Shown piece after piece: positions 23,112 to 33,577 of a stretch of 64,000 nt of DNA. Every line of letters begins with the position of its first letter. Positions within the stretch are counted from its first letter, which is position 1. A program made the translations under genes and the position numbers. Source of the DNA: Sordariomycetes sp. S80-01Y. Its lineage: Eukaryota > Ascomycota > Sordariomycetes. The stretch is from contig JAXQJY010000026.1 in the NCBI GenBank assembly GCA_037042185.1, positions 372,001 to 436,000 on the forward strand, written 5' to 3'. Under the pieces are notes generated by a model. The model ran no database searches and was not told the origin of the DNA. It worked only from the letters and a program-made list of their open reading frames with translations.

Positions 23112-24530
23112 GCGGAAATTTGGTTTTGGTTTTTGGCAAAACGTGGTGAGACAAACCAAAAGAGGCGAATTTCCAGATGTATGTATTTTAATAAAGCCGC
23201 CCTTCGAATAACAACGAATGAGCCGGTGATATCGAATTTAAGGACTTTTCGACTGAGGGAGGAGTGTCGATTATTTATTGCAGGAGGAATTGGGCCGCCC
23301 ACCCTTCAGTCACCGGATACTCGGCATTCAACAAGCGAGTATAAGGAAGCATAGGACGCAGTGATCTTCGACCGATTGAGTTCACGGGCTTTCATTGTGT
23401 CCGAAGGCCCGAACATGGCGAACGCCACTTTGAGGGCAAGCTCCATGATCATAAGGCCTAGGTTGTTTCATTGGTGATATAGCTGTGATGCTTATTGGAG
23501 GCTCGGCCCAGTGCTGAGTCAGTCTGGCGCATGCTTTCATGCGCAGCGTCACTGCGGAGTCAGGCGGTGTCAATCGATTACTAGAATGTCAAATACATTA
23601 TTCCAGCACATGTACTTTGCAGTTCGCAAGCTTGCCGTGCGCTGCTGAGATCCAACAGCGCTGATTAGTCCGGCTGCACATGACTCCAATGTGTCGCCTT
23701 ATAGATGAGAGTTGGCGCATTTGTGAAGTACCATGGTGTGAGAGCTGGGATGGGTGATGTTGAAGTATGATCATCGGCGTGGGCCAAGATGCTGTCGCTC
23801 ATAATGTGCCGCCTCATCATTTATTGTCAAATGCCGAGAAATTCTCCGGAAGTACCCGTGGTCGGTCCTTGGTCTGATCCACCAGGCAAATAATCGAAAA
23901 CCCTGGTCGAATCATACGCTCCGTGGAATGAGCTACGGAAGGTTTACGTGATAGGTCCGATGGCTAGTACATGACAAGCCCGCTACAAAAAGTCTGGGTT
24001 CCGAGATTCACTTCGTAACGCAGGTGATGGAGCGCGAGAATACCGAAAAGTTGACATAATAATTCTACTAGCATACGGTAGGCAGGCCTTTCAAATCGAA
24101 TGGAGAGCTGTGACTTAAGAGAAAAGTCCAAGCCCTCTTGGGGATCTTCCCATGCTTTCTGGAGTCGACTGCGAGCCGTGGCCGGGCCAGGAAGCGAGGG
24201 GGCCCGGCATGGTGATATAGCTAGCTGCAGCACTCAGGCGTAAAAGTCCTCCTAATGTGATGTAGAGGCGAGCAACTGGTGGTATTCCAAGATCGTTCAC
24301 AAGAATTTGCATTTTCGCGCGTGAGAGTTAGTCTACAAACCAGTCGGTGGCGTCCGTCACAAAGCCAAATGTCTGCATCGGAGCCGTGCTATTGTAATGA
24401 CAGAAGAACTGTTGAAACATAAAACTTCAACAAATCAGAGTCATATTTAAATATTGCTTATCACTGTAATCTCTAGAAAAGCAAACCAGAATTTTGCTAC
24501 ATCCATCCATCCGCAGTGTACGACTCCTCG
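23112..24530. other. Intergenic region
   Basis: I see no supported gene. One degenerate PDRE-type word TCCGTGGA lies at 23918-23925, about 800 bp upstream of the DUF4267-like gene start. Confidence 0.45.
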
Positions 24531-25627
24531 TCATTCCCCAAGAACTGTCGCCCAATCCTGCTTTGAGAAGTAGTTTGCAACGCTCTCCAGCTTTGGAACC
24601 ATCTTCAGCTGCAAGTTCACGTTAGCGAACTCTCCGAAATCATAAAGACCCAGTTCGACTTACGCTGTCGGGATGGGTGACCGAGGGGTCTCCCCCGTAG
24701 TAACCCAACTCATTCCAATACCCCCAGTTATCATCCAGCTACTCTGCCAAATCCGGCGGCAAAGGAAGATGAGATTGCCCTCTGGGCAGCATGACCGTCT
24801 CCGCCTTCATTCCAGTGGCCTTGGTGAAGGCGTCAGCGAGGTCCCTGAGAGTGAGCTCCTCCCGGTACCCAATAAGGGTCGTGCCAGCTGGCTCTTCCAT
24901 GAGAGCTCTCACCAAAGGCCCAGTGTCTTCCTCGGCCGCGAGCCAAGGTAGCTTGCGACCTGGGTCGAGATTTCCAACGAACTGAATCGTGCCATCCGCA
25001 GCCTGAACTCATTAGCATGGTGCCTCCTCCAGTTTGTTACCAACTTACTCGCTGCGGCATCGTGATTGGGTTGGACACGAAATTACTGAGAAAATAACCG
25101 GCTTGGAAAACGGTTGTCTTTGCCCAGAGATGCGGGTGAGATTCTCTTGCGTAGTTTTCGGCTTTGGCTTTGGAGTCAAAGTGGTAGACATGAGTGTACT
25201 TTCCCTTAGACCACTTTGTAGCGTTCGAAAGCGACGAGAGAATGAATCGCTCCAGAGTCGGGACTCTGGCGGCGGCAACAATGATCCCCTTCAGCTGATG
25301 CGTTTCCTGCTCGGCGGCCCAGAGATTCAGCGGCTGGCCTGGCTTCGGCTTATTCTTGTTGGCCGGATCACCGTAGATGCCCCAGAAGTCGCTCACTGCG
25401 AATATGGCCGTGGCGCTTTCAAAGGCTGGCGGAAGTGTAGAGGGGTCGTCCAGGTCCGCCTGAACGACTTCGGCTCCGCGAGCAGCTAAGGCTTGAGCCT
25501 TCCCACCCGATGGGTTCCGCGTAACGGCGCGTACACGCCAGCCCGCTTCATTGAGGAAGACATCAGCAACAGAGCCACCCTGGTTGCCGGTGGCACCTAG
25601 GACAACGATGAGCTTAGAGAATGACAT
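24531..25627 (-). CDS. NmrA-like NAD(P)-binding protein, interrupted by an in-frame TAG
   Basis: Three exons on the minus strand (25627-25049, 25002-24664, 24608-24531) would give 331 codons in one phase. The N-terminus has the Rossmann loop GATGNQGGS (about residues 11-19), RAVTRNPSG and VVQADLDD, the NmrA/HSCARG pattern of NADPH-sensing proteins. The codon at 24741-24739 is TAG, about residue 281. Coding similarity to the family continues beyond it (NWGYWNELGYYGG, then FSKQDWATVLGE across a good intron). The gene therefore either makes a 280-residue protein lacking about 50 C-terminal residues, or is a recent pseudogene, or the base is a sequencing error. It is divergent from an SDR gene, and a large inverted repeat lies in the shared promoter. 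Confidence 0.75.
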
Positions 25628-26434
25628 TTTTCTATGAGTCAAGATCAATTGTTCAAATTACATGCACAAGATGGTCGCTCGAAACGGGCAGTTTATACGG
25701 CCTATCTAGTCCTTGATGGCTGTCTAAGTTTGGTAAGCTAGAATCCCACGGACATGACATGATGTCTGGTCCCACTTCGTCCGTGGACTTCTAGCTTACA
25801 AACTTAGACAGCTACAATTCGGGCACAACGTCCGTTCTTCGCTAGCGAAAGGTCCCCACTGCTGGTATCTATGATTCGGGCCCGTGAAACCCCGAAAGTC
25901 CGGGCAACTGGGCGGCGGCCCAGGACACTTCCGTTAGATTTTCGTTCGAGAGCAAGAAGATGATTATACCGGCCCCCAAGCCTACTTCAAGTCCCACTAC
26001 TATACCCAGCTATCGGTCTTGCGTTGGTCTTGCGTCGTCTTCTGAGAGGAGCAAGAGGGGCCGTATTTTTGTGTACGTCTAAATAGAGGGCATGGTACGG
26101 GCTTGCTGAACTAAACTAGCAGGCCCATTAGCCAGAGCACCAAGATGCTGCTTCCAGTAGGCCCAGGCCAATCGGGGTGCAGGATTTTTTATTCACTATC
26201 ACAATCCAGTACAGCCCAAGTAGGAGCAGCTTCACTTTGTGCTCGATGACCTCTTGCCACCAGCGCGTATGTCGCGGTGGTGGGGAGCTACCACCGATCA
26301 AATGAGGGGTTTCTGGGAAGGGAGCAGATGACACTATCAATGCCTTTCCTTCATAAGTCAAGGTTGCTTCAGATCTCATCTCATTCTCTTCCAGCCTGCC
26401 ACCCCCGAACACATTCCCCTCATATGGACCAACC
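25628..26434. other. Divergent promoter of NmrA-like and SDR genes
   Basis: An 807-bp shared upstream region. It contains the 35-bp inverted repeat at 25719-25812; nothing else is recognised. Confidence 0.6.
25719..25812. repeat. Large imperfect inverted repeat in a divergent promoter
   Basis: The left arm 25719-25753 and right arm 25779-25812 are complementary over about 35 bp with one indel and two mismatches, separated by a 25-nt loop. The arms end in GCTGTCTAAGTTT on the left and its complement on the right. The right arm contains TCCGTGGA (25780-25787), a degenerate PDRE-type word. It starts 92 bp upstream of the NmrA-like ATG, so it may lie in the 5' leader or proximal promoter. It could be a paired protein-binding site, an RNA hairpin or the remnant of a small non-autonomous element. 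Confidence 0.8.
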
Positions 26435-27343
26435 ATGTCGAATAAAGCAGAGCTTTCCGGAGGCATGTTCACGAGTCAACATCACTCTACTTCATACGAC
26501 TTCATCTCCCCATTGCACCTTGACTTAAGCGGCAAAAGTATCATGGTCACAGGGACGGCATTTGAGAGCGGCGTCGGTTTTGCTGCAGCCACGGCCTTTG
26601 CGCGCGCCGGCGCATCAGCTATTGCCGTGGCTGACCTACACGGCGTCTCGGCGAGTCTGGTTGCAAAGCTCAAGTCGGAAGCTACTGCAGCTCGTCGCCG
26701 CGAGCCTAATGTGATCAGCTACACCGTCGATATTGCCAAGCCAGAGAGCGTTGAGAAACTTCGAGAAGCCTTCGACCGTGACTTCGGGGGCCGTCTGGAT
26801 ATATTGGTCAACAACGCCGCTCACATGGAGCCGTACGAGTATTTTCTCCAGTCTGACCCTGATGTCTCATGGCGTACGTGGGAAGTCAACGTGCATGGGC
26901 TCGTGAACATGGCGCGCGCCTTTCTTCCGATGCTGCTCGCAAGCGGTGATTCGTCGAACGGCCTGCGCACGATGGTCAATGTGTCGTCCTCGGGCGCTTT
27001 GACCGTTCGTCCCGGCAGCGCCAGCTACCGAACCTCGAAGCTCGCAGTGCTTAGGTGGACCGAGGCACTGCAGGTCGAGTACGCCGATCAAGGACTGCTG
27101 GCGTACTGTGTCAATCCCGGCGCCATCAAGACGGAGATAACGAGGGTCGTTCCTGAAGCAGCACGGAATGCACTCCCTGATCGCCCGGACGTGGCGGGTG
27201 ACACCATCGCGTGGCTAGCAGCGGAGCGGAAAGAATGGCTCGGTGGACGGTACATTAGCTGTCCTTGGGATATGGAGGAGCTCATGCAAAAGAAGGAAGA
27301 GATCGTCACGGGTGACAAGCTGAAGCTGAAGCTGGTGCTCTGA
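26435..27343 (+). CDS. Short-chain dehydrogenase/reductase (SDR)
   Basis: A single exon of 302 residues. It has the classical SDR elements: TGTAFESGVG cofactor loop (39-48), a VADL acidic residue after beta-2 suggesting NAD(H) preference, NNAA (127-130), a Ser triplet NVSSSGA (about 183-189), and the catalytic Y199-R-T-S-K203. The sequence then continues through NPGAIKTEI. This subgroup of fungal SDRs oxidises or reduces small alcohols and ketones; the substrate is unknown. Its promoter is shared with the divergent NmrA-like gene, so the two may be co-regulated. The first 25 residues before the Rossmann fold are an extension, common in fungal members. Confidence 0.92.
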   Translation: MSNKAELSGGMFTSQHHSTSYDFISPLHLDLSGKSIMVTGTAFESGVGFAAATAFARAGASAIAVADLHGVSASLVAKLKSEATAARRREPNVISYTVDIAKPESVEKLREAFDRDFGGRLDILVNNAAHMEPYEYFLQSDPDVSWRTWEVNVHGLVNMARAFLPMLLASGDSSNGLRTMVNVSSSGALTVRPGSASYRTSKLAVLRWTEALQVEYADQGLLAYCVNPGAIKTEITRVVPEAARNALPDRPDVAGDTIAWLAAERKEWLGGRYISCPWDMEELMQKKEEIVTGDKLKLKLVL

Positions 27344-27701
27344 GTTGTGTTGTTCGTCCTGGAACCTGCCTCGTGCTGGCTGACACTCTTCAACCCGGAA
27401 TTCATGCAGCCAGATTGCCGCTGTCAGCCGTTTCAGCGTCGCAAACGCTCAATCCGAGCATGCTGGAGACATAAACGACTAGTTCGACACCTGTCATATA
27501 CGAGCAATTGAGCATCTTCAACAGATGGCGTCAGAGTCGGTGAAAGCAGACTCTTCCGGCTTAGCAAGGTCCAGATCCCTAGTCCGCCGATCCAAGAGAA
27601 CATTTTGTACATTAGCGCCTTGCGATCGCCATTGCGTAGAAATAAGCAGGTAAGATCCTCCAACGCCGCGCTTAGAACAGAGCAGGATAAACAACCACTG
27701 C
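27344..27701. other. Convergent intergenic spacer
   Basis: Spacer between the SDR and the chromodomain gene. No feature is seen. Confidence 0.45.
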
Positions 27702-28646
27702 CTACAGCCCTTCTCGACCCTTCTTCAGACCATCGAAATACTCCTTGACCGCGTCCGGTGCCGTCTCCTGAACATCCTTCCGTGGCAGCCACGTATTATC
27801 CGACGGAGGGTAGCCAGTCCATTCCACCAGTACCCTTCGCTTGGTATGAGCTCTGATGGCGAGGATGTCGAACATCTCGGGTTCCTCAGGGTTCAGCGGC
27901 CGGCCTCCTTGTGCTTCCCAGTATCTGAACAGCAGCTGCGGTGCTTCCAGGTGGATGTCCCGTTCGGGCTCGTAGGTGCATTCGCCGGTGTGCAACTCCA
28001 CCAAGACATCGAAAGCCCCGTCGTTCCAGCGATGACCGGTGAGGCTTTTCAGGGGCCTCTTTTTCTTCCCTCGAGCACCTTCCTCCTCAGCAACGGCCTC
28101 GTCTTTGTGAGAGCGTTTTGTGCGGGGTTCCGAGCCATCGTTGGACCTCGAGAAGGCTGTCGAGGAGCTGCGGGGATGATAGTCGTAAGTCGGAGCGAGT
28201 CCCCGGTCGATCCATGCGTCTGTCATAATTTCGTGGTCACCTGGCTGCGAGGTTTCGATTTCCACATCTTCTTCATCGCTTTGCGGACGATTCTCCGATC
28301 TCATACCGGGTTCCGTAGTGGGGTCGCCATCGGTGACCATATCGTCGACCTCGCTCGCCCAGTTACCATCCCTTGGGGGTCTTGACGCTTTAGGACTCCC
28401 ATCTTGCACCTAGATAAATTAGCCAGGGATCCTGTGTGAACTTTCGGCAGGACTCACCGCTTTCGAGACCCCGTCAGCCAGCTTTTGCCTCCTGCGGCTT
28501 TGCTGCCGAGCGTTGGTGGCGCGTGGTTTCTGGACACGATTTGGGCTGCGCGGTGCGAGAGGCGACGAAGGGGTTGCGACAGACGGTCCACCACTTGACG
28601 CGGGTGTGGAGCTGAAGAGATTGGACAGTCTGCTGAGAAATCCCAT
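27702..28646 (-). CDS. Chromodomain protein
   Basis: Two exons on the minus strand (28646-28458 and 28409-27702) encode 298 residues, joined in phase 0 by a GTGAGT...TAG intron. The first 60 residues are Ser/Pro/Arg-rich and basic. A highly charged middle ends in a nuclear-localisation-like stretch GKKKRPLK (about 177-184). The C-terminus has a chromo-like segment (about 195-230, VLVELHTGE...LLFRYWE) and then a clear chromodomain (about 242-292) with VLVEWTGYPPSDNTW, the core that forms the aromatic cage around methyl-lysine. Such proteins read histone H3 methylation. Host origin is favoured over an integrase chromodomain because no reverse transcriptase or integrase lies nearby and the gene has its own intron and start. 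Confidence 0.8.
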
Positions 28647-30448
28647 CGTACTCAAAGGCCAGCGAGACGCGGAGGCGTCCCTGTGCGTTTGACGTCAAGG
28701 CGCTGGTGGGGTGTTAATGACATTGGGTGGCTCGAGCACCTCTCGAAGAAACGCGTCAGGAGTCAGGAACGCGAATTGAAGAGCACCAGGAGAGGACTAG
28801 CGTCGGATCCAGCCGGAGATACCCCGCTGTCACATGATGAACGTGTTGAGCACCTGCTCCGCCAACTCTGGCTCACGGTGAAGCCTAAGCCGCATTAACA
28901 ACACTACTCTTCTTTGAACTTCTGTGAAGCGATGCGGCGCGTGAGTGCCTGGTCTTCCACACGCTTTGCCATGCATCTCGTGGGCACACCGCCTTCATGG
29001 CCAAGCTTTTGATGGGACGATTGAGATGCGGGGGTCAATCAGTAGACCCGCTATTCGTGTCACCAAGGATGTAGACCCCTGATGTGATCGTCGACTACCC
29101 TGTACTCCCATCTCAATACCAATGCCTCTGAGCACTCGAACATGATGGATTGAGAAATCAGCTTTGTGGATAGATGAGTATTCCGAGGCTTGAGAGTTCA
29201 AATGAAGTCTTCTGGGTCATGTTTCCTAGTTCGAATGTTACTGCATTGTAGTTTGTGGATATTTCCGGCGCCACGGTCCCGGATGGGCAACACTACCTGC
29301 AACTTGTCACACCGAAATGTTTGAGAACATCACCGCTTCCGATCTCAAACTCGTTGAAATTCTTGGAGATTCTCGGTACAGGCATCCCAATGATCCTGCA
29401 CAATAGTACTACAAAATGGCCCCATCACGTCTTCGACACCTAATCATCTACAGTGCTCGCTTACACTTGCGATCTGACTACGACCAGGCTGAACCCTTGT
29501 TCTCTCTTCTCTTTCATGCATGCATTGCACGCGGCAGGCAAGTGCTTCGGACTTTTCGTGCGGGACACTGGTCCCACCAACATGCACAGGCAGGGGAGCT
29601 GAAAGCCCAGCGGATATGGACACGATTGGCCTCGAGGAGAACAGTCCTGGTTGACGCGCATGGCTAAAGCACGCGAGCGGACCCGGCGATGCTGCGAGCC
29701 ATTCATAACCTGTTGCGGCTGCCGTCGACATTGTGCCATCTAGCTGGGCCGGCGAGCCAAACGCCCGTCACGGTGCCCCAGGGTCAAACAATACCTCTAT
29801 TGCTCTGGGCTGACGCATCCGTGAGCTCCTGTCACAGAGAGCCGCCGTTGAACTGACAGATCCTCCGACCAGGACTGACAAGGGTTCGGTTGAAGGGGCC
29901 CAGAATCATGACAGGGAGAGGGGCTGATGTGTCACAACGGCCGGGCTTGCGGGGGTTGAGCGCCATTTTCAACGGCGGGGCGTCCCAGCGGCGGTTTGTG
30001 CGTCGGTGCGAGCAGACTCGGGTCGTCGCATCTTCACCAGTAGAAATTGGAGGGTTGATGTTATCGACAGCGATCGACGGATAGCTTCCTTTGGCATCAT
30101 GCCGCCGAGGTCCACAGGGATTGGCGCAGACGACAGTGCGTGATTGGCGGACGGGAGCCGTGGAAACGTTCTTCCTGTCCGTCACACGGTACTGCCCTTC
30201 GGGATTAGCGTCTGGTCGACCTGTCGTCCGCACCAGTGCCACTACCAGTGACACCCGCGAAGGACTCGGAGCCCCACATCGACAGTGCGAGCTCATCATC
30301 CTGACATTCCCTCACCCGCCCTCATGCGCGCCCTCGTTCCCGTCCTCATCCTCACCACCACCATTCCGCGTGCTTGTCGGTCGGCAACGCCTCTATCTGT
30401 AGCACCAGGTCTGTCAGCACACGCACGACAGCTCAGCGATGCTTCAGA
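28647..30448. other. Intergenic region
   Basis: About 1.8 kb without a supported gene or repeat. The open frames at 29832-30299 and 30091-30402 overlap each other and show no domain. The right part is the promoter of the Zn2Cys6 gene. Confidence 0.45.
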
Positions 30449-32886
30449 ATGGCAGATACGCAACCCCGGCTGCACCGCTCCGCCTGCGTTGAGTGTCAGC
30501 GCAGGAAGCAAAAGGTGCGCCTGTTCCTGCATTCCGCATCCCGCATCCCGCGATTACCTGACTGACATCTCAGTGCAACCGAGAGTGGCCTTGCAACCAC
30601 TGCCAGAAACGGCGGGTCATTGAGCAATGCCGCTTCAACAACCCCATCTCGCCTAGTGAGCGCACCACGCCTTCGCTGCAGCGGAAGCGCTCCCGGAGCT
30701 TGGACAAGGAGGATCTTGATTTCGAGTCCGGGTCCGGCGGCGATGACGATGGTGAAGAGCTGGACCTGGAGGCCCTTGGCTACATGTCTGGACCGCTGCT
30801 GTCGAGCCTGACCATGGAACCACAGGTACGAGGAGTGACTCGGAGTCCCACACGTCAACTGACCCGTATGCTGACTAGAGGGTTAAAAAGTCCAGTGAGA
30901 GGCTCACATGGCGGTATCCAGACGAGTGTCCCCCACTGAAGAGGGTTCTCGAGGTGCTGCCTCCGCGAAGACAGATGGGTGAGTACACGGCTAGCTCCGA
31001 AAACCATCCTCGACTAACCCTCCCCCTCTCAGACAAACTGGTCCAGATCTTCATGGGCAACGTCAATTACCATTATTACATAGTCTTCCCCACCAAGTTT
31101 ATCGAGGAGCATCAGGAATGGTGGGAGCGACGTGCTCAGGGAAAGCAACTGTCGCTGCAATGGACGTATCTGCTCGCAATGGTGTGCGCCTGCGCCATCC
31201 AGCACCTTGAAATCGACATGAAGCCCGCGCTTGAGGCCGAGCTCGGCAACACGACAGAGGAGCTCACGGTGCAGTACCACGACGCTGGCCAGGAGGTTGG
31301 CAAGGCCATACCGGTCCGGGCCTGTCACCTCCTCAGCATTCAGGCAATGCTGCACAACATCTACTGGTACAAGGCTGAGGCCAAGTTTGTCGAGGCGTGG
31401 CACCTGATCGGCGCGGCGGTGCGGGATTCGCAGGAGCTCGGCCTTCACAAGAAGTCGGAGCTGCAGGGCCTGCCAGAGTTTGAGCGCGAGATGCGACGTA
31501 GAGTGTGGTGCATCTTGTCAACATGGGACTGGTGAGTACTGTTGGTCGACGACTGAACTAAGCTCACACATATGTCCAGGCAATTTGCATCCGGTCTTTG
31601 CAGACCAACAATGATTGACCACACTGACGTGGATGTTGAGTCGCCAACTCTGAGCCTCGAGGGACTCGATCCCTCGCCTCTGCTCCACATGAAGCTGCAG
31701 TCTGAGGCCATCACGAAGCTCTCTGCTCGCTTCGGCGCTCCCAAAAACGTCAAATCTTGCGCCGAGATCCAAGAGTACAAGAAAATAATCGAGGAATGGT
31801 TGAAGACCTTCCCGGCCGTCTATGATACGGACAATCCCGACGTGAGCAAAGACCTCAAGCACCCGTGGGTCACGTCTCACAGGTTCTACATCCACACCAT
31901 GGCCTACCTCATGATCCTCAACCCAATCCGGAGCTTCATGTCCCAGTCTTTCAGTCACAACTCTTCGCCAGAGGAGCTTCAGGTGCGAGCAGATGGCGTC
32001 TATTATTCCCTACGAAACCTGGAAACCACAACACAGTGGACCAAGTATTCCTCCCACCGCGATGGACGGTACCACTTCATCATCTTCTCCTTGTTTGATA
32101 CGGCCTCCGTCCTGACGGCCGCCGTTCTCAAGGACGAGGACAAAACCATCCCTCGCCGAGACGAGATCATCGCTGGCATCGAGATGGCTGTCGGGTTGCT
32201 GCGCCAGATCAACCGCCTCTCAAAAACAGCAAAGACCTCCTACGACTTGCTGTCGCGTATGGCCCGGAGACTACCTCGGTCCAACACCCGCAGCAAGCGC
32301 ATCAAGGCAGAGCCAGTTGCAGAGCCGCCCATCGCCGCCAACAGCCCCTACGCCGCGGTGGAGCAGGTGCAACAACAGCAGTACTGGAGCAACAGCATCC
32401 ATGCTCAACCGCAGGGGCCCAGCGGTGCCTTACCAGACAACTTCCCCAAAAGCTCCACGGCCGGCTCATCCCCGCGTAGTCAAAATCAAGCGTACTCAGC
32501 CTCTACGCCTGAGAGCGGCCCGCAAAGCGTCGATGGCCGCAATTTATCGCCCAATACGTCCATCACGAACCCCACGCTTGGTAGTGCTCCTACCCGACGA
32601 CCGGACTTGGGACCCCAGATGCAGTCTACCATGTTCGACAACCAGCTCATGCAGCCCCCACCGCAGTACGCGCAACCCAACTACTCGGTGCCCGGCATGC
32701 CCATGAACACCCATGGCATGATGCCGTCTTCAATGTACACCGACCTGCAGCCTCCGGTACCCGAGATGATCCCTTCGGCTTTTGAGCCCATCACGGACCA
32801 GGAGCTGGGCGACTTCAACATGCTCTGGGATTGGTCCAGTCTAGGGCTCGACTTCATCAGCTCCGAGACCATGGCTAACATGGCGC

Positions 32887-32924
<38 letters not shown>
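30449..32924 (+). CDS. Zn2Cys6 transcription factor with fungal regulatory domain and polyQ tail
   Basis: Five exons (30449-30514, 30574-30825, 30879-30978, 31033-31531, 31580-32924) give about 753 residues. The zinc cluster cysteines are C13, C16, C23, C29, C32 and C41; the first intron falls exactly before C23. The middle homology region of fungal transcription factors spans about 150-560, beginning near DKLVQIFMGNVNYHYY and including AWHLIGAAVRDSQELGLH and RRRVWCILSTWDW. The last 190 residues are Gln/Pro/Ser-rich with LWDWSSLGLDF near the end, likely an activation domain. The protein closes with 11 glutamines encoded by a pure CAG run immediately before TAA. Its targets are unknown, and it is not obviously tied to its neighbours. 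Confidence 0.9.
32889..32921 (+). repeat. (CAG)11 microsatellite in coding sequence
   Basis: Eleven uninterrupted CAG triplets encode the terminal polyglutamine of the upstream regulator and stop at TAA (32922-32924). Pure triplet runs change length easily. Confidence 0.95.
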
Positions 32925-32925
<1 letters not shown>

Positions 32926-33577
32926 AATGAGACACGACTTGATGCACATGTTTCACGACACCAAAAGCGGATCACGACCACATTACTTGAAAAGGCTTCC
33001 TGGAAAGCTCGGATTTTGTCACCATCGCAGGCGTCGTTGCTTGAGACGAGCACTTTTGGTCAGCTTTGATTGGTTATTGCAACGAATTATGGACATGATT
33101 AATGGAACAAGCGAGTTTAAATGGGGTAGGCATGTTAATGAAGCGGACTCGAAGAATGGAGCCAGTTTACAATACACCACTAGCACCGCTCTAGTGGCTG
33201 CCTAGTGATGTTCGCAAGCACGCCCCAGGGCCAAGACTTATAGAAGCACTCATCGTAACACACAGCAATCTCACTTCATCGCGAAGCCAAGGAAGTACAA
33301 GGGCCTGCCGTTCGAAAGGGGCAAGCCGCTGGGTCGCCGTTGGATGAGGACAGGCACCCTGCAAGTTGCTCTACGACATTTCGGCAGGCTGTGACCATAG
33401 CCAAAGCTGACAGGCCGGCGGAGGGGTCTCCCTTGAAGTGAACCTTCCAGTCGTTTCAGACAGGGGAGCGACGATGAGAGGCAGAAATTGAGGCAGATAA
33501 CACATAGAGATGCAGGAAGATGCATACGCTTCCATTAACTATACCCCGAACGCTTTCGAGCAAAACACAAAGAAGAC
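32925..33577. other. Convergent intergenic spacer
   Basis: 3' flanks of two converging genes. No feature is seen. Confidence 0.45.

Noticed and set aside
24736-24741. Programmed stop-codon readthrough in the NmrA-like gene
   Set aside because: TAG CTG is not the known fungal readthrough motif and the C-terminus is not a peroxisomal signal.
27702-28646. Chromodomain as a remnant of an LTR-element integrase
   Set aside because: No reverse transcriptase, integrase core or terminal repeats nearby, and the gene has its own intron and N-terminus.
29832-30402. Overlapping frames on both strands in the 28.6-30.4 kb gap
   Set aside because: No domain, no neighbour support, and mutually overlapping.
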